Below are positions 56,706 to 64,000 of a stretch of 64,000 nucleotides of DNA, in pieces (the stretch's first letter is position 1; every line of letters begins with the position of its first letter). This DNA comes from Cristatella mucedo (Eukaryota; Bryozoa; Phylactolaemata; Cristatellidae). Below the pieces are notes generated by a model. It searched no databases. It had not been told where the DNA came from and saw only the letters and a program-made list of their open reading frames with translations. Location of the stretch: NCBI GenBank assembly GCA_009760855.2, contig WPIO01000074.1, positions 1,747,001 to 1,811,000 of the forward strand, given 5' to 3'. Made by a program: the position numbers and the translations under genes.

Positions 56706-56929
56706 CTGGCAAACGGTCAGCATTCTGCCACTCACCATATTATCAAGCAGACTCGGTTCATTTAACCTCTAACCATGCTATATGTATTGATATTGAACAT
56801 GCTACCACTAGGCATCCAATCATATTTCCATTCAAGCATAGATAAAGTGCCATGCTAAGTTCTCCGAGGGCATTATACCCAAGTATTATTGTTCTTACTC
56901 TTATTATTATTGTTAAGTGACCTTAGTGG

Positions 56930-57160
56930 CAAAACCTTGATGTCGATTACAGCTTGACTTGAAGCCGGTGCAAGGTGGCTAGAAGTGGTGCCATGTGGCA
57001 ACTGCAACACTGCCTATAGACAAGCCTGGAAGCCAGAGCTTTGCACCACCTGAAGGTGCATGATTTCAGACGGCAGTATCTCAGGCTAGCAGTAACTTAC
57101 AGAAGTGGAGATGAGATGTCACCGATGTAAAAACGGATTCTGATGTAGTATCCCTCGCAA
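56930..57160 (-). mobile_element. LINE-2 coding fragment, unit I
   Basis: The minus strand carries a decayed APLLATLHRLQVK block preceded by a weak LQVVQSSG block, matching the C-terminal LINE landmarks. It is homologous to 61,516-61,780, and both run into CA repeats after GTAGTATCCCTC. Confidence 0.7.
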
Positions 57161-57161
57161 C

Positions 57162-57208
57162 ACACAGACACACACACAGACACACACACAGACACACACA
57201 CACACACA

Positions 57209-57294
<86 letters not shown>
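57162..57294. repeat. (CA)n microsatellite with CAGA interruptions
   Basis: CACACAGA units on the left, then about 80 bases of pure CA. Its homologue at 61,833 follows the same LINE-2 fragment. Confidence 0.96.
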
Positions 57295-57295
<1 letters not shown>

Positions 57296-57450
57296 CCCCA
57301 AATAAACTTGCTTATGCAAATAGTTATCTATGCAGGTATGAATACACAAGCCTCGTTATGCTATGCGTGCTGCAGTGCTGCCTATGCCCCATTCAATAAG
57401 TACTAAGCCCCACCAGCACACAATAATCGTGGCTTTCAGCTAAATAGTTC

Positions 57451-57696
57451 TTCAAGGTTGCTTAAGCGAAAGGCTGCACAAACCACATCCTAATAACTCT
57501 TACATTAGCTGGCAAGCACCATACCCCAAGATCAACACCTATCTCTTAAGAATCTTACGACTAACGGGTCAGCATAGTTCAAGGTTGCTTAAGCGAAAGG
57601 CCGCACAAACCACATCCTAATATCTCTTACATTAGCTGGCAAGCACCATACCCCAAGATCAACACCTATCTCTTAAGAATCTTACGACTAACGGGT
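57451..57696. repeat. 127-bp tandem duplication
   Basis: TTCAAGGTTGCTTAAGCGAA begins at 57,451 and again at 57,578. Both copies end ACGACTAACGGGT. The 119-base core differs at about two positions. Confidence 0.94.
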
Positions 57697-59641
57697 ACCC
57701 AGTTTTTTCAGTATACGTTAGCTATACTGCGGGCACTGCCATTCCCCGTGATTTGTTAACAAATTAATACCTTTAATTATAGCGTAAACTTGACACATTT
57801 ATAGACTCACGGATGCCGGTGAGCCTATAATGCTGCCTGAACTGGTATAGAGTTGCCCAGCTGCTTACGGCGACTCTCCACTTACCTCCACATTACACCA
57901 TGGTAACAAACGTCGGCTTATTTGGCTATGGATAAGCCGTTGACACTGACACTCCTGCTTGCAACGGTTAATAAATAATAGATCGCCGGGAGAACTCGGA
58001 GATTTTTGTCTCAAAATTTGACAATCTATATAAACTCCTCAACTCATGCACTTTTAGGCTTACGCACCGGCGAGCCTTCCTTTTGAACTACCTTCAAAAT
58101 GCGTCAGTCTTCATGATCGAAGAAACTGTAGACGGCCTGTTTCATTTCCCACTTTCTTCTTACTTGCTCTATTCCCAAGAGAGTGGATACAATGAAAATT
58201 GCTTTTCCTTGCAAGGTAGGAAATGCCCCTCACCCGCCTCGTCTAGCCAGTCCTTCCACGACCGCCTCTATCGCCCTCCGACATGATATGATCTCATTCT
58301 TCCACGACAAGCTGGTACTATATCATTAACTAGGACTTGTGATAGTGTCACTGTACTTGTAGCATAGCCAGGACCATGACCTTGTAAGTCCGCATCCTTC
58401 GCAGCGATACAACCAATCCGTGCCATGACAACAGTCAGGCTATGACGTCTTGGCGCCTCTACTTCTCCAAGAGCATCTTCCGGATGTGGCCAACATAGGC
58501 CTCAGCTGCCAGCTCAACATACATTAACCTCACAGTACTTCATTATTATTAATAAACCGTGACCTTGACGGTGCATACGACTGGCTGTTCGTTCAGTATT
58601 GCTTAAGTGCTGGCTAACGATGCGTTTACTGGCAGAATTTCCTACAGAGTGGCCTCCTATTCTCCTCCCAGTTAGGCTGTTTGAGAGACAAGTTGGATGG
58701 CCGACTTAGTAACGCTCTCTGACCACGTTCTTATTCGGGAGGCTAGTATAAGAGAGGGTTTCCATGGAAACACGCCAAGCTATTACCCAGCACAAGTTCA
58801 ATTCGACACTGCAGTCGGCATTATAGAGTATAATAAAAACAATAAGAAATGAAGATTATTATTTAAAAAATTTCTTTAAGGAAAATGGGAAGCACTAAGT
58901 AATATGCCAGATAACAAATGTGAGGGTGATAGAGCCAAGTAATGATCGTCGTTACGGGATGGTTGTGGGTCTGATAAGCAGACACAGTTTTGTCATTTTT
59001 TTTTATAAACTGGTTAAGCCCTGGCTAGGATCCGGGCTACGATGCAAAACAATCCTATTTTCAAGAACTTGATCTGAACGCCTCAATAAAACTCAAGCCC
59101 ACCAACGTCTGCCATTGATTTGGGCATGCGGTGTACATGACGAGCCGCAGAGTAGGTGTTGGTCGGGCAGACCAAGGAGCAGCCCAAAAGTTTTAACATG
59201 TTCTCCTACATGCAAGTATGCAGACTTGGCTACTCTCCCCAAATGTTGTGACTTATGATGACGTAGTAGCCCAAATTTGAGGAAAACCGGTCCCAGACCT
59301 GGAGGCAAGACTGCCGTGTAAACCAAGCTTAAAAAGTAAAACCGGTGCCTACTTCAGCATCATTTAAAGCCGAGGACCACCACCAGTCTCTTTTATGCTT
59401 GCATGAAAAAGTAAAGCGGTACGGACGCAGGATTTACCTTTTGAAGGCACCTTTGGGACCTTGAAGCTGATTCATATATTTCTTCATTCAATCCTCCAGC
59501 CCAACTCTTGGTATCCCACGTCTGGCATGCAGGAGCTAAAATAACAGAAACAGTGCTAAAACGTTTAAGTCCAAGAATGGAACATCCTCTCACAATCAAG
59601 CAACCTTGCAGCTGGACGAAATCTAACCTGAGAGGTAAACG
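57697..59641. other. About 1.9 kb present in unit I but not unit II
   Basis: Anonymous sequence with short, motif-free frames. Unit II (61,516-63,515) goes directly from its CA repeat into sequence matching 59,642, so 57,300-59,641 is an insertion in unit I or a deletion from unit II. Confidence 0.5.
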
Positions 59642-60880
59642 TCATGCTCACACAGTTCTGCAGTCGAGTATACAGATTTATTACTCTAGCTGACAGCAAA
59701 TCGGCATTAAGCAGACCGTAGGTCGACGGTGTGTGACAGCTGATGATGCTGTAGCTTCTAATAAGGCCAACTCGACCTTAGGGTACCTAGCATCGTGCCG
59801 ACCGAGACGAGCCGATGCAACAGCAAGGAACCGGTGACAGCAGTCTGAAGCACGGCAGACTCTACAGCCAAATTTGCATTGCAGCAAAGACTATATGGGT
59901 CGATTTAGCACCCTTCTTGGAGCGCTAAATAAAGTAGTCATTCTCTGAGCTTACCTTGAATCCACCGCCTCAGTTTAGAAGAGCTCGACCCTACTCCAGC
60001 AAGGCTCGGTTAGACCTACGGTGATCTAGTGAGCTCTTTGCCACAGCACAAAGAGCAGAAGTTCTGAGTACTCAAGCTCAAAGTGCCCCATCCCACAAAG
60101 CCTCTGCTTGCAGCTCCCGAACTGGCAGCGTCAGCTTAGAGGGCCAAAGCTGAAAGTACCTGAGCTCAGCCTCCAGTTCACAGCATCGTAGTTAACAACA
60201 CCCAAACTTAGCACCAGCTCACAGTTTTAGTACAGCAATCAAGCTCAGCGTCCAAGCTCACCCCAGATCAGAGACCCCAAGTCAGAGCATCCCAACTCAG
60301 AATGTCTCAGCTTACAGAGCTCCAGCTCAAGAGGTCTCAGCTCTAGTTCAGTGTCAGTCTCATGCTCAGGGCTCCTTCTATAGCTTTCTGCTAAGCTCGG
60401 AACGCCCTAGGTCAGATCAGAGCCCCACCAGTGAGCCTCATGCCATAGCACTAGTAGAGACCGATGGCTTGGTGGCGTTGCCAACGGCTGAGTAAAGAGA
60501 GATAGACAGACAATCATACAGAAAGACAAAGACAATTACAGATAGAAAGACAGAGAGGGATACAGATAGAAATACGAAGAGACAGATTACTTGCTTCTGA
60601 CCACTGCCGGTCTCATGGTGGCCTTTCCATGGTAATGAAGAGCTGTAGGCAGTTGTGGGCGGCCAGAGGCGGTAGACAGGAGTAGAAGTGTCGTGGAAGG
60701 TAGCACAAGAGCTGCACCTCTCCGAACTAGTCAAAGGATGCAGCATTCCCTGACTCAATGATGCAGCTGATGCAGTGTGCAACACTAGCCTAATGGCTGT
60801 CGAAGGTCCAATCGAATCCTGCACCAACAGCTGCAAAGAATTAATCCGCTGGGCAAGCGGGCTGTAAATGTGACTTCTCA
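59642..60880. repeat. Smaller duplication, unit I
   Basis: Matches 61,985-63,515 in order: CTCACACAGTTCTGCAGTCG/CTCACACAGTTCAGCAGTCG; GCATTAAGCAGACC; TTGCATTGCAGCAAAG/TTGTATTGCAGCAAAG; GAGCTCTTTGCC; GATAGACAGACA; GAAGAGCTGTAGGCAG/TAAGAGCTGCAAGCGG. 60,020-60,420 is enriched in the motif CAGCTC/AAGCTCA at irregular 20-30 base spacing. Confidence 0.8.
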
Positions 60881-61515
60881 TCTGAGCTCTGGCGGTCTGC
60901 GCAAAGCTTCCAGCAGCTGTGTCAAGAAAGTCATATGTCGGGAAACATTGGCCACGAACCTAGCCCTAAGGAATAATCCAAGGCTAAGGAGCAATCTATC
61001 AGGTTGGAGTTAATATTGCATACTGACTAGATGGTATACTACATACTGACATACTGACTTTGTGCACATAATCCGTGCATTAAGCACAAAAGCACAGCAT
61101 ATATGTTTTGCTCTTATGCATACACAAATTTTCACACATCAGGTGCATATGTTTATACTTTGGTGGATGTGTGCTAAAGAAAAGCCGAATTAAGTGTTTC
61201 ACAACAAACACTAGGCCCATGCAAAATATGGTTAGTGCAGGCTTCCAGGGTTTGAGCAAACGTAAGCTCAAAAAGATTAAAATCAAGAAGAGCCACCAAA
61301 AATTTTGAAAAACCAGTGCCTTTTAGCTTCTTTATAAGTGCAGTCAAGTCGAAGAGATGATGTCAAAATAGCAGTCTAAAGGCTTGGATTCTGTGCCAGG
61401 CTTCCTGACTGTAAAAAAATCAGGCACGAGCTCACAACGATTTCAAGTTTCTACAGCCTAGAGCTTAGTTAAGTTCTCTGAGTTAGATATCTAAATGTAT
61501 TATTATTATTATTCT
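60881..61515. other. Spacer between units I and II
   Basis: Mostly unique. 61,395-61,515 ends in TTAAGTTCTCTGAGTTAG, then AAATGTATTATTATTATT, a plus-strand SINE-B/LINE-2 type tail with no recognisable head. Confidence 0.45.
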
Positions 61516-61780
61516 TAATGGAACTCAGTGGCAAAACATTGATCGCAATAATCTGCTTGGCTTGAACCTGGTGCAAGGTGGCGAGGAGTGGTGTAAAGAG
61601 GCAGCAGCAGCGCTCTCAGTAAAAAAGCCTGGCTGCAGAGTTTTGCACTAACTGAAAGTGCATGACTGTGTAGATAGAGGACGTAGCCCAGGAAGCACAC
61701 TGAGCTACTAAAATGGAGATAGCATTCGTCCCAAGTCACCATTGCACGAACCGATTTGGCAGTAGTATCCCTCTCAACAG
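61516..61780 (-). pseudogene. LINE-2 ORF2 fragment, unit II
   Basis: The minus strand reads MHFQLVQNSAARLFY followed by a stop (about 61,666-61,620). After a shift it reads TPLLATLHQVQAKQIIAINV (about 61,595-61,535). LQLVQNSAARL and TPLLxxLHWLPVKQRI are adjacent landmarks of CR1/L2-group ORF2 C-terminal regions. Only this short part remains and it is broken. Confidence 0.82.
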
Positions 61781-61828
61781 ACACACCGACCGACATGCTC
61801 ACACTCACATGCACACCTGCACCCACGA

Positions 61829-61842
<14 letters not shown>
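61655..61842 (+). repeat. Inverted repeat, left arm
   Basis: Near-perfect reverse complement of 62,731-62,912, including AGCCCAGGAAGCACACTGAG, CCGATTTGGCAGTAGTATCC and CACACCGACCGACATGCTCA. Its inner edge is the CA repeat. Confidence 0.93.

Positions 61843-61880
<38 letters not shown>
61833..61880. repeat. (CA)n microsatellite
   Basis: Pure CA run with one AAAC interruption, followed by degenerate ACAC-rich sequence to about 61,980. Confidence 0.93.
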
Positions 61881-61888
<8 letters not shown>

Positions 61889-62650
61889 TGACACCAACAC
61901 GCACGCGCACAGACACACATCACACTTACCACACCCACAGACATACATTCAAACCCACATTCACATTCACACAAACACCCACAGGTCACTCTCACACAGT
62001 TCAGCAGTCGAGTATGAAGGGTTTTTCCTCTAGCTGACAGCGACTCGGCATTAAGCAGACCAGAGGTCAAGGGTGCGCCAAAACTGATGGTGCTTTAGGA
62101 GGTGAAAGCTTGCAATTAGGCAAGCTTAGACTTAGGCGCTCGGCATCTTGCTCACCAATACCAGCACATGCAACAGCAATATGGCCGTTAAAGCATTCTG
62201 AAGCACAGCACAGCTTCAGGCAAAAGAGCTCCAATAAATTCTGACGGAAGCGTTTTAGTGACAGAAATATTTCCCGAAGTAAGCAAGCAGCCTATATTGA
62301 TAATGTGAAAAATTCCCATCCCATCACATGAGTGACATTTACATAAGCCAAATTAAAGGACTATATATTCTACAGACAAACTTGTATTGCAGCAAAGGGC
62401 AGTGGTCGCTAAATCACCCTTCTTTAAGTAGTTAATAAAGGATCTGTCTTCTGATCCTGATTCGAATAAACGATCTTGGTCAGAAATATGGAGATCCTCT
62501 TCCGCCATGGCTCGGCTAAAGCCCTATGGGATCTCGTTCAGCTCTTTGCCGCAGCACAGAGAGCAGCAGTTCAGAGTGAGCAAGCTGAGAGTGCCAAATC
62601 CCAGGGAGCCTCAGCTTACAGCTCCCGAGTTGACAATTCTCAAACTGAAA

Positions 62651-62651
<1 letters not shown>

Positions 62652-62719
<68 letters not shown>
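62652..62719. repeat. (GT)n microsatellite
   Basis: Pure GT run of about 68 bases, mirroring the CA run at the inner edge of the left arm. Confidence 0.96.
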
Positions 62720-62722
<3 letters not shown>

Positions 62723-62730
62723 AGTGTGTG

Positions 62731-62912
62731 TGTGTGCGTGCGCTCGTGGGTGCAGGTGTGCGTGTGAGTGTGAGCATGTCGGTCGGTGTGTCTGTTGAGA
62801 GGGATACTACTGCCAAATCGGTTCGTGCAATGGTGACTTGGGACGAATGCTATCTCCATTTTAGTAGCTCAGTGTGCTTCCTGGGCTACGTCCTCTATAC
62901 AGTCATGCACTT
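62731..62912 (-). repeat. Inverted repeat, right arm
   Basis: Reverse complement of 61,655-61,842 with only a few differences (for example a 4-base TAGA difference in GTGTAGATAGAGGAC versus GTATAGAGGAC). The plus strand here carries the LINE-2-related segment. Confidence 0.93.
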
Positions 62913-63158
62913 AACGGAGTTGCAGCTTAAACCTGCAGCCCAGCACCCAAGTTCAGAGCAAAGCGGCTCGAAGGGCCAAAGTCTACTGCAGCCGATCTCA
63001 CTGAGCGAAAGCCCTCATCTCTGACCTGCAGATTTCAACACCCCTGCTCACCGCCCCAGCTAAAATGCGCCCTAGATCACAGTGCTACAGTTCACAGCTC
63101 CCCAAACTTCAGAGCTCAGTGCGCTTTTAGGTCAGAGCAGGCTAGATCAGGCCCCTGC

Positions 63159-63209
63159 CCCCCCCCCCCGCGATATTAGAGACAGAGATAGACAGAGACA
63201 CAGATAGAG

Positions 63210-63240
<31 letters not shown>

Positions 63241-63305
63241 TAAGAGAGAGAGAGAGACACACACACACACGCACACGCACACAAAGACAAACAGAGAGAG
63301 AGAGA
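63159..63305. repeat. Poly-C then GA/CA-rich tract
   Basis: A C run near 63,159-63,169 is followed by GAGACAGA, AGAGAGAG and ACACACAC blocks. It corresponds to the GATAGACAGACA region at 60,508 in unit I, but expanded. Confidence 0.9.
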
Positions 63306-63520
63306 TTGGTAGCTTCCGAGCACTATCGGTCTGACGATGGCCTGTCGATGGACATTAAGAGCTGCAAGCGGTTGTCGGAGGCCGGAGGAGGTAGATGAAA
63401 GTAGAAGTGCTGTTGATGGTAGTGCAAGAACTACTCCCCTGAACTGGTCGAAGGATACAGCTACCCATTCAGCCTTAATATAGCTTATGATGTGTAAAGC
63501 ACTAGTCAATTGGCTTAAAT

Positions 63521-63752
63521 AACAATGCATTTGATATAGTGCCCCGAGAGAACTCAGTCTCTTTCTTGACCCTTTAAATATGCAGCAACCGAAGTAAAAT
63601 CGAATAGTTAGTGGTATCATGCTCAATAAACACAAGCATAGCATGGCCTGAGGCAACGTGCACAGGGAAATGATTCCAATTCGGTCAGTGGTAGCATGCA
63701 CCGTGTAGGCCTTGACAAGCACCTCATGGACAAAATCACAGTTACCGACTAA
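63521..63752 (-). mobile_element. LINE-2 3' end, first of two in a row
   Basis: TTTGATATAGTGCCCCGAG, TTAGTGGTATCATGCTCAAT and TCAGTGGTAGCATGCACCGT match the LINE-2 untranslated region. It is more diverged than the copy that follows. Confidence 0.78.
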
Positions 63753-63756
63753 GTGC

Positions 63757-64000
63757 TAATAATAATAATAATAATAGTGCACTTGATAAAGCGCACTCAG
63801 AGAACTCAATCTCTCTCTAGGCGCTTCACATTTGCTGCAAAGGGAAATGCAATTGAATGGTGAGTAACATCGTGTTGATAAACAAACAAAATAAATAACA
63901 TGGTTAGGGGTGACATGCACAGGTTCAGCATGCAAATGTGGTTAGTGGCAGCATGCACAGTGTCAGCACCCACAAGCACATGAAGGACGAATCACAGGGA
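63757..64000 (-). mobile_element. LINE-2 3' end, runs off the window
   Basis: An AAT tail is followed by CTTGATAAAGCGCACTCAGA, AGGCGCTTCACATTTGCTGC, TTAGGGGTGACATGCACAGG and TTAGTGGCAGCATGCACAGT. It is the best-preserved untranslated region of the family. The window ends about where the coding terminus would start (compare 54,385). Confidence 0.88.

Larger units (their letters stand above)
61985..63515. repeat. Smaller duplication, unit II
   Basis: Counterpart of 59,642-60,880 with the same order of segments. It is interrupted by the GT repeat and the right arm of the inverted repeat at about 62,652-62,912. Confidence 0.8.

Overview
The window looks like gene-poor, repeat-dense DNA from an animal, most likely a marine or other invertebrate, but the sequence does not let me name a species. 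Non-LTR retrotransposon fragments of the CR1/L2 group, tRNA-derived SINEs, a Ty3/gypsy-like LTR element and long microsatellites are all present. There is no operon structure, and I can support no host protein-coding gene. Apart from retrotransposon pieces, every long reading frame is simple repeat read through.

Mobile elements. Two distinct CR1/L2-group LINE families are visible. LINE-1 has three plus-strand remnants (11,445-12,639; 27,808-28,300; 36,400-38,290) and an inverted 3' end (about 12,928-13,215). LINE-2 is seen mostly as short 3' ends, usually on the minus strand (13,469-14,110; 54,161-54,514; 63,521-64,000 and others), ending in a stem-loop plus (ATT)n. SINE-B carries a tRNA-like head and a tail resembling the LINE-2 tail, so LINE-2 is its likely mobiliser. 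SINE-A is a second tRNA-derived family with a good B box and a different tail. One LTR element (32,588 to about 35,367) has a 5' LTR, primer-binding site, gag-like coiled-coil region, a scrap of a pol zinc-binding region, polypurine tract and truncated 3' LTR. It lies inside a TG-rich minisatellite.

Layout. 1-11,000 is mostly anonymous sequence with a few SINEs, a 132-bp tandem duplication and CT/TA repeats. 11,050-13,400 holds a GAGT array and LINE-1 copies in opposite orientations. About 14,100-27,808 (copy A) and 39,230-49,830 (copy B) are an old, indel-ridden direct duplication. Between them lie anonymous DNA, the LTR element with its flanking minisatellites, and the longest LINE-1 copy. 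49,830-56,900 contains a 258-bp direct repeat pair and LINE-2 ends. 56,930-63,515 contains a second, smaller duplicated unit and a long inverted repeat. The window ends inside a LINE-2 3' end.

The most informative observations are the SINE/LINE tail sharing, the occupied and empty site pairs in the large duplication, the nested insertions, the conserved 3' stem-loop of LINE-1, and the LTR element whose gag-like region is a 45-bp repeat coding a charged coiled coil. Coordinates of repeat edges are by eye, normally within about 10-20 bases.
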